Assembly: GCF_900106555.1 (NCBI RefSeq)
Contig: NZ_FNOE01000005.1
Coordinates: forward strand, 90,975 to 154,974
Length of the DNA: 64,000 nucleotides
From: Nitrosomonas oligotropha
Lineage (GTDB): Bacteria > Pseudomonadota > Gammaproteobacteria > Burkholderiales > Nitrosomonadaceae
Direction: 5' to 3'
The notes below the pieces were generated by a model. That model was not told where the DNA came from and made no database searches. It saw only the letters and a program-made list of their open reading frames with translations. Both the position numbers and the translations under genes were made by a program. Position 1 is the stretch's first letter; each line of letters begins with the position of its first letter. Shown piece after piece: positions 37,328-46,723 of this stretch.

Positions 37328-37981
37328 TTATTTCGCCACTTCGCGGTTTTTAAGAAACTTGACCATATCTGGGTGATTGTATTTTTCCGCCCAAACCAGG
37401 GCGTTGTCGCCATGCTCATTTTTGATCGCTGGATCGGCGCCTTGGTCGAGCAGCAATGCAACCGCATCAACATGATTTCCCCTGACCGCCATCATCAATG
37501 CGGTCGAACCATTGTCGGTAATCGAGTTAATATTAGCGCCACCGGACAGTAGTAACCGGAGGGTGTCCAGATGCCCGCCGTAAGCGGCGTAGGTCAATGG
37601 ATTCCAGCCGCTATGATTGATCTCGGCGCCTTTGATATAAAACAACCGCACCAGTTCGGTCAGGCCGTGATAGCTGGCCAGCATAATCGCCGTTTCGCCG
37701 TAGCGGTTGCGAATATCCAATTGCGCACCGGCAGCGATCAGCACTTGCGCCATGTTCAAATTCTTGTCCTTGGCCGCGATCATCAAGGGTGTATAGCCAT
37801 CGCGATTCGCCAGATCCGGATTGGCGCCTTTTTCCAATAACCGGGAGACTTCGGGTACATTTCCCTTTTCCACCGCCCACATGAAATCTTCCTGAATACC
37901 TGCAGCCGCATGAAGTGGCAGATAAGCGAGCAGCACTAAAGCACATATCGATAACCAATGCGATTTAAGCAGGTATGCCAT
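37328..37981 (-). CDS. Exported ankyrin repeat protein
   Basis: This 217-residue protein has a signal peptide (LSICALVLLAYLPLHAAAG, cleavage near residue 28) followed by five ankyrin repeats, seen as DGYTPLMIAA, YGETAIMLAS, SGWNPLTYAA, NGSTALMMAV and HGDNALVWAE every 33 residues. Such periplasmic ankyrin proteins bind other proteins; the target is unknown. ATG 37981 is chosen because the signal peptide starts there. It overlaps the tatD end by 17 bases, indicating co-transcription. Confidence 0.87.
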   Translation of the reverse strand: MAYLLKSHWLSICALVLLAYLPLHAAAGIQEDFMWAVEKGNVPEVSRLLEKGANPDLANRDGYTPLMIAAKDKNLNMAQVLIAAGAQLDIRNRYGETAIMLASYHGLTELVRLFYIKGAEINHSGWNPLTYAAYGGHLDTLRLLLSGGANINSITDNGSTALMMAVRGNHVDAVALLLDQGADPAIKNEHGDNALVWAEKYNHPDMVKFLKNREVAK

Positions 37982-38747
37982 GTTTAGGTGGTTTGAATAG
38001 GTTAAAAAAATTATCCGTGGTTGCTGTTGCAATATCTTCCAGATCCGCATTCCGCAAGCGCGCGATTTCTTCCGCCACATGCCGCACGAATGCGGGTTGA
38101 TTCTGTTTGCCACGAAACGGCACCGGCGCGAGATAAGGCGAATCAGTTTCAATCAGCATTCTATCCAATTGAATGTTCTTGGCAACTTCTTTTAATGCCA
38201 CGGCATTTTTGAACGTCACGATACCGGAAAATGAAATGTAAAAATTCATCGCAATGGCTTGCTGCGCAACTTCCCAGCTTTCGGTAAAGCAGTGCATCAC
38301 GCCGCCCACCTGATCGGCGCCCTCCTCCTGCATGATCCGCAGCGTATCCGCAGCAGCGGAGCGAGTGTGAATGATCAGTGGTTTATCCACCTTGCGCGCT
38401 GCACGAATGTGTTGGCGGAAGCGCTCACGCTGCCATTCCAGATCGCCTTGCAGACGGAAATAATCCAGACCGGTTTCCCCAATCGCGATAACTTTGGGGT
38501 GATTGGCCAATTCTGCAATTTGCTCAGCGACCGGTTCTATTTGATCTTCATAATCCGGATGCACACCGACGGAGGCAAACAGATTCTCGTGCGCTTCCGC
38601 CAAGGCGCGTACGCGAGGAAAATTCGGCAAATCGACGCTAACGCAGAGCGCGTGCGTAACGTGATTTTGCTGCATGTTCAGTAATAATTGATCCAGATCT
38701 TTGGCCAGATCGGGAAAATCGAGATGACAATGTGAGTCGATAAACAT
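37965..38747 (-). CDS. tatD: TatD family metal-dependent deoxyribonuclease
   Basis: This hydrolase of 260 residues has the amidohydrolase-type metal site: HCHLD at the N terminus, GETGLDYF with the bridging Glu, KPLIIHTRSA, VMHCFTES, and ETDSPYLAPVPFRGK. These match TatD/YcfH-type DNases. ATG 38747 (MFIDSHCHLD) is chosen over an upstream in-frame start. It precedes the ankyrin gene and follows queD on the minus strand. Confidence 0.92.
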   Translation of the reverse strand: MFIDSHCHLDFPDLAKDLDQLLLNMQQNHVTHALCVSVDLPNFPRVRALAEAHENLFASVGVHPDYEDQIEPVAEQIAELANHPKVIAIGETGLDYFRLQGDLEWQRERFRQHIRAARKVDKPLIIHTRSAAADTLRIMQEEGADQVGGVMHCFTESWEVAQQAIAMNFYISFSGIVTFKNAVALKEVAKNIQLDRMLIETDSPYLAPVPFRGKQNQPAFVRHVAEEIARLRNADLEDIATATTDNFFNLFKPPKHGIPA

Positions 38748-38769
38748 AACAATCAATAGTCTCTATAAA

Positions 38770-39219
38770 TTAGACTGAGCCACGCAACGCGTCGGCCCAG
38801 CAGTTCGGTGTTTCATACAAACGCACCTGCTCGAGTTGCAGATGATTGCCATAACTGTCCTGGTAAGCGCCATCCAGAATTTCAAATGCAAGCAATGCCA
38901 GATTTTCCGCTGTCGGTTGCACATCCAGCACAACCGTTTTATGGTCTTCGATCGATTGCAAAAATTGCAAAACTTTTGTATCGCCGGAATACACTAAGAA
39001 GGCGTGATCCCACTGATCGACCAGTACCGATTTGGCAATGCGTTTGACTTCGGAGTAATCCATCACCATACCTTGCTGCGCGACACCTTCGTCAGCGATA
39101 ATGTTGCCAGATAGCGTAATCTCGATACAGTAACGGTGGCCGTGCAAATGGCGGCATTGGCTGTTATGCGTTGAAATGCGGTGACCTGCGTCAAATTCCA
39201 GCCTGCGAGTAATGAACAT
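38770..39219 (-). CDS. queD: 6-carboxy-tetrahydropterin synthase QueD
   Basis: QueD makes 6-carboxy-5,6,7,8-tetrahydropterin on the way to queuosine. The 149-residue protein has the zinc histidines in FDAGHRI and HLHGHRY and the catalytic Cys in NSQCRHLHGH. The C-terminal RLYETPNCWADA is typical. The neighbouring radical SAM gene is divergent and its CxxxCxxC protein is not clearly QueE, so no queuosine operon can be claimed. Confidence 0.9.
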   Translation of the reverse strand: MFITRRLEFDAGHRISTHNSQCRHLHGHRYCIEITLSGNIIADEGVAQQGMVMDYSEVKRIAKSVLVDQWDHAFLVYSGDTKVLQFLQSIEDHKTVVLDVQPTAENLALLAFEILDGAYQDSYGNHLQLEQVRLYETPNCWADALRGSV

Positions 39220-39261
39220 ACGTACAATTGAGAAGCGAAATGAATATATGGAATTGTAACA

Positions 39262-40122
39262 TTGCGAGCAAACTCTAAACTATTGAATACGACCGATCAC
39301 AGCCGCGACAGCGCCGGACTCACCTACGTGTACCCGGTGATTTCGCGCCGCGCCGGGGGTGTCTCGATCGGCATTAATCTGAATCCGAACAATGCCTGCA
39401 ACTGGCGCTGCGTCTATTGCCAAGTACCGGATCTGAAACGCGGTTCCGCGCCGCGTATTGATCTGAACCGGCTGGAGGTCGAATTACGATCGTTTCTGCA
39501 CGAACTGACAGCAGGAGATTACATGCAACAGCATGTACCGCTTGAAGCCAGAAAAATTCACGATATCGCCCTATCCGGCAACGGTGAGCCGACGAGCGCG
39601 AAAGAATTCGAGCAAGTGATCGAATTGATCGGACGTGTCAAAAATGATTTTGCATTACCGGCAGCGTTAAAAATCGTACTCATCACCAATGGCAGCTTGA
39701 TTCACCGTCCTGCGGTACAAGCTGGTTTGAAGCATATGGGAGAGCTGAATGGAGAAATCTGGTTCAAGTTCGATCGCGCTTCAAGCAAGGAAAGACAGCG
39801 CACCAACAACACATCGATCAGTCTGAGAAAAATCCGGGATCATTTACGGATAGCGGCTTCACTCTGCCCGACTTGGTTACAAACTTGCGTTTTTCAGCTG
39901 GACGGCATGCCGCCCTCGAATGAAGAAATTGCCGCTTATTTAAGTTTTTTGCAACAACTGACCCACGATGGAATTCCGGTCCAAGGCGTTTTATTGTATG
40001 GCATCGCCCGCCCATCGCTACAACCGGAAGCGTCTCGTCTTTCTAAAATTGACGATGCTTGGTTATCACAATTCGGCGAGCAAATTAAACGCACGGGGTA
40101 CGCCGTCAAAATCAGCCAATAG
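39262..40122 (+). CDS. Radical SAM protein of unknown substrate
   Basis: This protein of 286 residues has the iron-sulfur motif CNWRCVYCQ (CxxxCxxC) near residue 46, preceded by GVSIGINLNPNN. ALSGNGEPTSAKEF and VLITNGSL are further marks of the radical SAM barrel. The start is uncertain: the frame opens at TTG 39262 with TTG 39283 as alternative, and no ATG fits before the motif. It is divergent from queD, and a link to queuosine synthesis is possible but unproven. A hairpin (40153-40178) follows the stop. Confidence 0.8.
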   Translation: MRANSKLLNTTDHSRDSAGLTYVYPVISRRAGGVSIGINLNPNNACNWRCVYCQVPDLKRGSAPRIDLNRLEVELRSFLHELTAGDYMQQHVPLEARKIHDIALSGNGEPTSAKEFEQVIELIGRVKNDFALPAALKIVLITNGSLIHRPAVQAGLKHMGELNGEIWFKFDRASSKERQRTNNTSISLRKIRDHLRIAASLCPTWLQTCVFQLDGMPPSNEEIAAYLSFLQQLTHDGIPVQGVLLYGIARPSLQPEASRLSKIDDAWLSQFGEQIKRTGYAVKISQ

Positions 40123-40152
40123 TGCGATAAACTGCCTTAAAAACCAAGTCTC

Positions 40153-40178
40153 ACATAGGGTTATACAGCGCCCTATGT
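40153..40178 (+). terminator. Probable terminator after the radical SAM gene
   Basis: ACATAGGG (40153-40160) pairs with CCCTATGT (40171-40178) around a 10-base loop. The following sequence is only moderately T-rich. Confidence 0.45.
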
Positions 40179-40492
40179 TGTTGATTTACAACAAAACAAT
40201 ATTCAATCAATTCTACTAAAATCAATCAGTTATTTAACCATGATTTCATCCCGTAATTGACTGAAATCTATAAGTTACTTTATCAAGAAGGGAAAAGCAT
40301 TGTTTTAATGTATTATTTCCCCACTTCTCCATGCACTGCAGCTATTTATAATACGACACCCTAATTGGCCACCCCTGGCGATGTCATGCCATGAAAACCG
40401 GTAGCCTGCGGTATAATATTTTCAATTTTCTGATACCAATCATATGATTCCATTTGATTACCAACCTGGATTATTAACAACGGAGCTTATTA
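40179..40492 (+). promoter_or_regulatory. Intergenic region with promoter of the alginate-export-type porin
   Basis: No gene is seen here. TATAAT occurs at 40412-40417, about 75 bases before the porin ATG, and could be a -10 element; the -35 region is not clear. A purine-rich GGAG lies 8 bases before the ATG. Confidence 0.4.
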
Positions 40493-42199
40493 ATGAATAA
40501 CTCGAGATTCTTCACTTTCTCTGCATTTGCCACTCGTAAGCGAAAACTTGCTATGGCAGGAAGCATGCAGCGATGGTTGCTCAAACTTGGTGTGTGTATG
40601 CTGAGTGTGGGAGTACCGCTGTCGGCGTATGCAAATCCGCCTGCGTCTGCTCCTAAAGCTTCGGATGCACCCAAAGCTGCTGAAGCGCCCAAAGCAGCCG
40701 AGGCACCGAAAGTTGCTGATGGTAAATTTGATATGTCAAAGGTACCGGCAGTATCTGCTCCGTCACGTCCAGGCTTGTTTCTGTTACCTCCTGCCGGTCC
40801 TGGCTATTTCTCACTGTGGGATTTGGTAACCGGTAATAAGCGTGAAAAACCGCCCGTCGCCCCTTATGCGCCGTTTGCGTTATTGACCACACCGTCGTAC
40901 GACATTGACTTTCGCTATCTGGCCACACCGGGACACGAAAAAGACATATTCGATCCGGTCAAGAGAATGAATCTCGGCGATGATTGGTTATTGTCACTGG
41001 GTGGTAACTTCTGGTATCGCTATATTCACGAAACGGATAGCCGTTTGAATGCAGCGGGCACTAATAATGACTTTCACTTGATACGCACCCGGGTTCATGC
41101 GGATTTATGGTACCGCGACAAAGTGCGGTTATTCGCCGAAATGATTGATGCTCGCGCTTTTGGTTCCGAACTGCCTCCATTAGTGACTGACAGGAATCAT
41201 GCCGACATATTGAATATGTTTACCGATATCAAGCTGGCCAATATCAATAATGGACCGGCGTATATCCGTGTGGGCCGGCAAGAGATGATGTATGGTTCGC
41301 AACGATTGATTTCCACACTCGACTGGGTCAACACACGTAGAACATTCCAGGGTGTTAAAACGTTCTGGCGTACGGCGGAATGGGATGTGGATGCATTCTG
41401 GATGCGCCCGATGGTCATTGAGAAAGGGAATGTCGATAACTGGGATACACAACAGAACTTCTTTGGCTTGTGGGCGACCAACAAACCAAAACCAGGCCAC
41501 TTAATTGATCTTTACTTCCTGAGTTTAATCAACGATCGCAACGTTTCTGCTGCGAACGTGCTGGCGGGAAATATTCTGCAAGGCAATGCGGATACTCATA
41601 CGCTCGGTGGCCGCTTGGCAGGTAACTTCGATAATCTGCTGTATGAATTGGAAGGTATGTATCAGTTCGGTCAGCGGTCCAATCTGGACGTATCCGCTTT
41701 CGCTGTGGCAACCGGGGTAGGTTACCGCTTACCGCTGCCAATGAACCCGCAAGGCTGGATACGCTATGATTTTGCATCCGGCGACGGTAATTCCAAGGAC
41801 GGCAGAAGCAATACGTTTAATCAACTGTTTCCGTTTGGTCACTACTATCTCGGTTTCCTGGATCGTGTCGGACGTCAGAACATGCATGATTTCAATGCGC
41901 AATTCACCATGCATCCGATGCCCTGGATAACATTCATCACGCAATATCATCGCTTTTATTTGGCGAATAACCGTGATTATTTGTACAACGCTGCCGGTCA
42001 GGCAACATTGCGGGACATCACAGGTCAGTCTGGCAGTCATATCGGCGATGAAATTGATTTCCGGTTAAATCTCCACATGAGCCGCCACCAGGACGTGTTA
42101 CTGGGTTACTCAAAATTGTGGCGCGGTGAATTCCTGGATAAGCAAAGACCGGGAACTTCTCCTGATCTTTTCTACGTTCAATACAATTTCCGCTTCTGA
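40493..42199 (+). CDS. Alginate-export-type outer membrane porin
   Basis: This outer-membrane beta-barrel protein of 568 residues has a long N-terminal region with a signal peptide ending near AYANP (about residue 44). An Ala-Pro-Lys-rich linker with near-repeats of APKAAE (about 50-75) follows. The barrel resembles the alginate export (AlgE) family: HLIRTRVHADLWY, YIRVGRQEMMYGSQRLIS, FQGVKTFWR, and a final Phe (FYVQYNFRF). The substrate is not known; in autotrophs such porins are often general. A perfect terminator follows. Confidence 0.8.
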   Translation: MNNSRFFTFSAFATRKRKLAMAGSMQRWLLKLGVCMLSVGVPLSAYANPPASAPKASDAPKAAEAPKAAEAPKVADGKFDMSKVPAVSAPSRPGLFLLPPAGPGYFSLWDLVTGNKREKPPVAPYAPFALLTTPSYDIDFRYLATPGHEKDIFDPVKRMNLGDDWLLSLGGNFWYRYIHETDSRLNAAGTNNDFHLIRTRVHADLWYRDKVRLFAEMIDARAFGSELPPLVTDRNHADILNMFTDIKLANINNGPAYIRVGRQEMMYGSQRLISTLDWVNTRRTFQGVKTFWRTAEWDVDAFWMRPMVIEKGNVDNWDTQQNFFGLWATNKPKPGHLIDLYFLSLINDRNVSAANVLAGNILQGNADTHTLGGRLAGNFDNLLYELEGMYQFGQRSNLDVSAFAVATGVGYRLPLPMNPQGWIRYDFASGDGNSKDGRSNTFNQLFPFGHYYLGFLDRVGRQNMHDFNAQFTMHPMPWITFITQYHRFYLANNRDYLYNAAGQATLRDITGQSGSHIGDEIDFRLNLHMSRHQDVLLGYSKLWRGEFLDKQRPGTSPDLFYVQYNFRF

Positions 42200-42215
42200 G
42201 TTTCAAGTCAGTTAA

Positions 42216-42251
42216 AACAACAAAGGCAACCGATTGGTTGCCTTTGTTGTT
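42216..42251. terminator. Perfect bidirectional terminator hairpin
   Basis: AACAACAAAGGCAACC (42216-42231) and GGTTGCCTTTGTTGTT (42236-42251) form a 16-base perfect stem with a GATT loop, flanked by A and T runs. It lies between the convergent porin and amidohydrolase genes and can serve both. Confidence 0.85.
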
Positions 42252-42273
42252 TATGAACCCAACAAGCTACTGA

Positions 42274-43806
42274 CTACTGACAGCCAGATACCGGCAGCCA
42301 ATTCGCCAGCGGCCCCTCGCTTCGCAATAGCCCATCCGCTTGCTTCATGAAATAAACATGATTATCCGCCGAAGAAATGCCTGCATACACTTGTGTGGCT
42401 GGATAATAACGGTAACTGTAGAGGCTCGAGACCACCGTTGTCTGGCCAGCAGGTGATAATAATTCAGGATACTTTCCTTCCGCCCAAGTCAGAAAACATT
42501 CGATACTTGCCGGAGATGATTGATTGATGAATTTATTTACAATCGTACGTCCGCCGGAAATCACCAATTGCGGATATTCCAGCAGTTTGAATTTCTGGAA
42601 TGGATTACCTTTTACCGCAATCACATCGGCCGGGGCACCTGCCGCCAGCGTCCCTAGCGGCGCCAGACCCAAATGCTCACCCGCTTTTGATGTAGCCGAT
42701 TTAATGACATTGACCACGTCGGTAAAATCGATGGATTCTCCGCTGGTTAAATGCAATATCATATGCAACTCTTCACCGTTGATCCCCCAAGGCACGTTGT
42801 CATGTCCAATCTCAGAGCCATAAATAAATTTCGCGCCTTTACTGGCCAAGCTCATGGTATTGGAGTGAATGCCTTTGCCGGTGGCGGTATCCACACAAGC
42901 TGCCAGCGTATCAATGGTGGTGACGAACGTAACCCCTTGATCCACCGCGCGCTGCAATAAATCTTCCCTGATTTCGCCACAAGGTATATGCGCAAATTCA
43001 TCAACACCTGCATTAAGCGCCCGTTCAAAACCGGTATTCTCACCGGCATGCACGAGAACACGTTTACCCAATGCGTGGGCTTTGGCGACAATGGCATTGG
43101 CGATATCTTGCGATAACATCGGCCAGGGCGTCTCGGGCACCGGAACACCGTCGTGCGGCTGCATCCAGGGCGCACCGGTTTCGCCTCCCGGTTCCAATGC
43201 CATTTTGATTGCAGTTGCTCCACCAGCAATCAGATCGGTGACCACTTTATCGGCCTCGGTCGTGGATGTGACTGGAATACCGACTTTGTCATAACCGCCA
43301 TCACCACCGCCGAATACATTCAGAGGATAACCACCCGCTGCTTGAATAATCGGCCCCACGCTCAACAACCGCAACGTTCCATCACCGCCTTCTTTAGCCT
43401 GCAATGGACCACCGGTATCCTGAACGGTCGTTACACCGTGTTCCAGCACAGCATTTTTATTAACACCCTGGAATGTAATATGTGCGTGCGACTCGATAAA
43501 TCCCGGCAGAATAGTCGCATCCCCTAAATTAATCTGATTGGCACAGGATCCGCTCAATTCGGTTAAAGCCCCAATGCGCTTGATCTTATCGCCTTCAATC
43601 AACACCGCCATATTGTTTTGCGGAAAATTGACGCCGTCGAACAACCGGGCAGCTGCCAGTATTTGGCATTCCGGCAAACCGGGCGCTAACGTAACCGAGC
43701 CGCCATGATCTTCTCCGTCATGACTGAATGCGTTGAAACTGATTCCTTGCCACAGAATCAGTGCGATGGTTATTTTTTTGTTAAAACTGAAATTTATATT
43801 TGTCAT
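42274..43806 (-). CDS. Secreted amidohydrolase with extra C-terminal module
   Basis: This 510-residue protein has a signal peptide (about 1-28, ending NAFS). A metal-dependent amidohydrolase domain follows, with the HxH motif in GFIESHAHITF, a probable carboxylated Lys in GGATAIKMALEPGG, later His in RVLVHAGENTG and DEFAHIPCG, and EIGHDNVPWG. From about residue 437 a 75-residue domain follows, rich in aromatic residues (ECFLTWAEGKYPELL, SSADNHVYFM) and bounded by two Cys. The same kind of tail occurs on other secreted proteins of Nitrosomonas and methylotrophs. The substrate is unknown; imidazolonepropionase-like or peptidase-like activity is possible. Confidence 0.82.
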   Translation of the reverse strand: MTNINFSFNKKITIALILWQGISFNAFSHDGEDHGGSVTLAPGLPECQILAAARLFDGVNFPQNNMAVLIEGDKIKRIGALTELSGSCANQINLGDATILPGFIESHAHITFQGVNKNAVLEHGVTTVQDTGGPLQAKEGGDGTLRLLSVGPIIQAAGGYPLNVFGGGDGGYDKVGIPVTSTTEADKVVTDLIAGGATAIKMALEPGGETGAPWMQPHDGVPVPETPWPMLSQDIANAIVAKAHALGKRVLVHAGENTGFERALNAGVDEFAHIPCGEIREDLLQRAVDQGVTFVTTIDTLAACVDTATGKGIHSNTMSLASKGAKFIYGSEIGHDNVPWGINGEELHMILHLTSGESIDFTDVVNVIKSATSKAGEHLGLAPLGTLAAGAPADVIAVKGNPFQKFKLLEYPQLVISGGRTIVNKFINQSSPASIECFLTWAEGKYPELLSPAGQTTVVSSLYSYRYYPATQVYAGISSADNHVYFMKQADGLLRSEGPLANWLPVSGCQ

Positions 43807-43938
43807 TTTAATCCGGAATGGATGAAATTGATTCAGAACAAACGACAGCCCCGTATCACGCCGAAGAGGTAGGATTCGTATGATACAGGGCTGTGCGGTA
43901 CAAATAGCCAGGAGGGTTGGCTATAGAATCAACTCTGT

Positions 43939-44733
43939 TTAGAGTTTACGGCGGCGGCTGGCGCTGAAGCCGATCAAACCAAGACCTGCCAGCAACATGG
44001 CATAGGTTTCAGGTTCTGGCACCAGTGCTACAGTACCAGCCAGACCATACGCAAGGTGTGATGCAGCAAACTGATCAGCATAATCCGATCCACCTACAAA
44101 TATTGAGTAGTCGCCCGCTGTCAAATGAAAAACTCCTGATACGGAATGATCCGCCAGACCATCAGCACCGGGAATAACGCCGGTACCATAATCTACAGGA
44201 CTGCCATCATAGGCGGAACCAACATAAGTAAAGACACTGGCTGGATCGTTAGCTGTATTGGTAATACTCCAATCGGTCAGTGATCTGAAGGAACCTTCAG
44301 TCAAACCAACCCCACCCACCGCATCACGAATTGCAATTGACCCTGGGGTAGAGTCAAAATCCGCTCCAAATGGCGCAAGATGCGCAAGTCCTTTGTAAAT
44401 AGAAAAACCAGGCAGTATACCGGCGGAAATCGAGGCGCCAGCTGAGGTAACATAAGCTTGCTCTTGGAACGAAATTTTCACATCGGCATCACTTGTCAAA
44501 GTAAAACGATATGCTTTCACCACGTGAGAATCACCCCAGTCGGAATCGGTTCCGTCAATCCAACCATAATTTCCGGAAATTGATTGATTTGTAATTGTGC
44601 TAGAAGCTGGAGCCCCAGTGAAGGTACCAAAATCGCGGCCACCATAGCCGATATGTGCCATGGCAGGCAATGATGTCAAACCCGCCAATAACAATGCATA
44701 TTTCAATGTACTTTTAACGAATGTTTCTTTCAT
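43939..44733 (-). CDS. PEP-CTERM sorting-domain secreted protein
   Basis: This exported protein of 264 residues has a signal peptide (ALLLAGLTSLPAMAH, cleavage near residue 26). A beta-rich body follows with a DSDWGDSHVVKAYRF stretch and a FVGGSDYADQFA stretch. It ends with a PEP-CTERM signal: VPEPETYAMLL, a hydrophobic AGLGLIGFSA helix, then RRRKL. It is the second exosortase substrate in the window and unrelated in its body to the one at 15.4 kb. The exosortase and polysaccharide genes are elsewhere. Function is unknown. Confidence 0.85.
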   Translation of the reverse strand: MKETFVKSTLKYALLLAGLTSLPAMAHIGYGGRDFGTFTGAPASSTITNQSISGNYGWIDGTDSDWGDSHVVKAYRFTLTSDADVKISFQEQAYVTSAGASISAGILPGFSIYKGLAHLAPFGADFDSTPGSIAIRDAVGGVGLTEGSFRSLTDWSITNTANDPASVFTYVGSAYDGSPVDYGTGVIPGADGLADHSVSGVFHLTAGDYSIFVGGSDYADQFAASHLAYGLAGTVALVPEPETYAMLLAGLGLIGFSASRRRKL

Positions 44734-45163
44734 AAATGACCCTAATTTCTTATTTGATTATGAATAGGCGAGAAAAGATTTCACACCTGCTGCGTTGGCC
44801 AACGTACGCGCAGTATTGATCAAACACAGTTAAGGGTCAATGCGGTAAATTGTCGCAGTTACAATGAGTTACACCTAGTTTTACAAGACAAAAAGATCCC
44901 TTCCCCGAACGTAAAAATAACGTCAGGAGCACAGACTCTCAATAGGCAAGCAATGCAGATTAGCTAACGCATTGTATTAGAATATAAAAACTGAATAATT
45001 AACGATAATCCGGCCGACAGCGATCCTGACCGGAAAGAATGAGCATCAAAGCAAAAATTTCGTATGCGATACCGGTAACCCGTGCTCTTACCCGTCATCA
45101 TGATGTGTGGCGACATCGATTTTCCACTTCCCTTTAAGAGATCAAGCATGTTCTGTTCGCAAT
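44734..45163. other. Intergenic region upstream of the PEP-CTERM gene
   Basis: These 430 bases hold only low-quality short frames. They presumably contain the promoter of the PEP-CTERM gene on the minus strand. No strong hairpin was found at the end of the GH88-like gene. Confidence 0.4.
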
Positions 45164-46297
45164 CTAACAATGGCCGGGTTCGATAAAACCTGTCAGCGCG
45201 GCAAGCGCGGCCATCAGGAAAAAATTACCCCACATCGATTCCACCAATTCTTCCTCGTTCTGCCCGGTTTTGTAGCAACACCCCCAGAAAACTCCGGTTG
45301 AGCTATTTTTCTGATTTTCACTGCATCCGGTGTCTTGCTTGAATCCGATAAAATACTGGCTGCGGATGATTACACTGATCTGGCGATGCGCGTAAGCGCG
45401 CCAATATTCGCCTTCGGGCAGCAAACGCGCCAAGGAAAGCATCGCAATCGATGCAATGACGGCGGCGGAAGGATCATCGCAGGACACCAATTGACCGAGC
45501 CGGTTAGGCGGTAAGGGGCCCGGGCGGGAATGCTGCCAATACTCACACGCCGTTTTGGCATGCGTTAAATACGGTTCACCCCACAAAGCCGCTGCCCGGG
45601 TTAATCCCAGCATCGCCCAGGATTGACCACGCGACCATAAGCCCGCTTGATCATCCGGTTGAAACCCCCTGCCGTCAAAATAGGCGCTGGCGTGAAATGC
45701 ACCATTATGACGGCGGCACGCCGTCAACATTGTCTCGGCATGATGCTGCGCCATGTAGTAATGAAGATTTTGTTCACCGCTGGTCAGGAGCTGAAGCAGC
45801 GCGGCAAAATTATCGATCGCGATCGACTGATGACCGGTAGAAACTCCACCCATCGCGGCCCCCAGCGGAATGCAATTTAATTTGGGATTAAAACTGTGTG
45901 CGAGCGCGGTAATGGATTTACGGGTCAAGGCACGCGCTTGTGTATCGCGAAACCAGATTTCCCCCAAAGCGGCGCCATACCAGAAAATCAAACTGCGATA
46001 TCCCGAATCGACAGGAATTTTTCCGGCCAGACGTTGGCAAATATCGGCCGCATTCTGTTGATCACTGGCCGACTCGGTTAATTTTGCCCGCAACCACCAG
46101 CATGCCCCCCAGAAACCGCCCATCCAGGAACCACTGGAGGACACAGTCCAGGCATTGGTATTCTTCGAGGAATACAATGGAAAATCGGTTGTGCAAATAG
46201 CGTTGATTGCATCCATACGGCGAAACATCAATTCCAGCGCATCAATCATTTCTTTGGAACTGAGCAACTGATCAGCCGCGTTATGAGGTATAGACAT
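45164..46297 (-). CDS. Glycoside hydrolase family 88/105-like protein
   Basis: This (alpha/alpha)6-barrel-type protein of 377 residues resembles unsaturated glucuronyl hydrolases: WTVSSSGSWMGGFWGACWW, FHASAYFDGRGFQPDDQAGLWSRGQSWAMLGL, and CDDPSAAVIASIAMLSLARL. The paired aspartates expected for catalysis are present in DDQAG and DDPSA. No signal peptide is seen, so it is probably cytoplasmic. The substrate would be an unsaturated uronic-acid oligosaccharide. ATG 46297 is chosen; ATG 46324 is an in-frame alternative. The C-terminal segment has many Cys (GCSEN, GCCYKT), unusual for the family. Confidence 0.75.
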   Translation of the reverse strand: MSIPHNAADQLLSSKEMIDALELMFRRMDAINAICTTDFPLYSSKNTNAWTVSSSGSWMGGFWGACWWLRAKLTESASDQQNAADICQRLAGKIPVDSGYRSLIFWYGAALGEIWFRDTQARALTRKSITALAHSFNPKLNCIPLGAAMGGVSTGHQSIAIDNFAALLQLLTSGEQNLHYYMAQHHAETMLTACRRHNGAFHASAYFDGRGFQPDDQAGLWSRGQSWAMLGLTRAAALWGEPYLTHAKTACEYWQHSRPGPLPPNRLGQLVSCDDPSAAVIASIAMLSLARLLPEGEYWRAYAHRQISVIIRSQYFIGFKQDTGCSENQKNSSTGVFWGCCYKTGQNEEELVESMWGNFFLMAALAALTGFIEPGHC

Positions 46298-46382
46298 AAA
46301 TCTTTCTTGAAAAGGCAATGTCATGGCAAAAGTGACGCAAATACTTCGGTTAAGTGCATGGCATATGCCGCGAGAAATTCTT

Positions 46383-46655
46383 TTAGTCTGCTGTCAGTGC
46401 AGGCAAAATGGTCACGATATCGCCATCTTGCAGGTTGGTTGCCAAGCCGTCGTGCAAGCGGATGTCGTTATCATTGACATAGATATTGATGAAATGATAC
46501 GCACTGCCGTCGAAAATCAATTTCGCTCTGATACCCGGATACTGCTGTTCCATCCGCTCAATGACTTCGGAAACCTTAACGCCTTCGATCGCGATACGCT
46601 TTTGCTGATTCGTCAAAGATCTTAATCGTGTTGGAATAATTACCGTGATTGGCAT
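46383..46655 (-). CDS. CysO/MoaD-like sulfur carrier without C-terminal GlyGly
   Basis: This 90-residue beta-grasp protein closely resembles CysO-type sulfur carriers (PITVIIPTRLRSLTNQQK, YHFINIYVNDNDIRLHDGL, DGDIVTILPA). In CysO and MoaD the protein ends in Gly-Gly, which is thiocarboxylated; here it ends PALTAD. The reading frame around the stop does not reveal a nearby Gly-Gly in another frame. The next gene upstream encodes a JAMM peptidase of the kind that works with CysO. It may be a carrier with unusual chemistry, or one that has lost function. Confidence 0.78.
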   Translation of the reverse strand: MPITVIIPTRLRSLTNQQKRIAIEGVKVSEVIERMEQQYPGIRAKLIFDGSAYHFINIYVNDNDIRLHDGLATNLQDGDIVTILPALTAD

Positions 46656-46723
46656 GTCTGCGCCCGCTTAAATATTTCAGGAGTTAGGAAAACGCGTATT
46701 ACGTTGTCGGGATCGATCCGCAC

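Noticed and set aside
40640..40720. Repeated APKAAE codons in the porin as a DNA repeat
   Set aside because: They are a low-complexity Ala-Pro-Lys protein linker, not a separate element.
44964..45170. Minus-strand frame of 68 codons upstream of the PEP-CTERM gene
   Set aside because: No binding site, no motif, and it slightly overlaps the GH88-like gene end.
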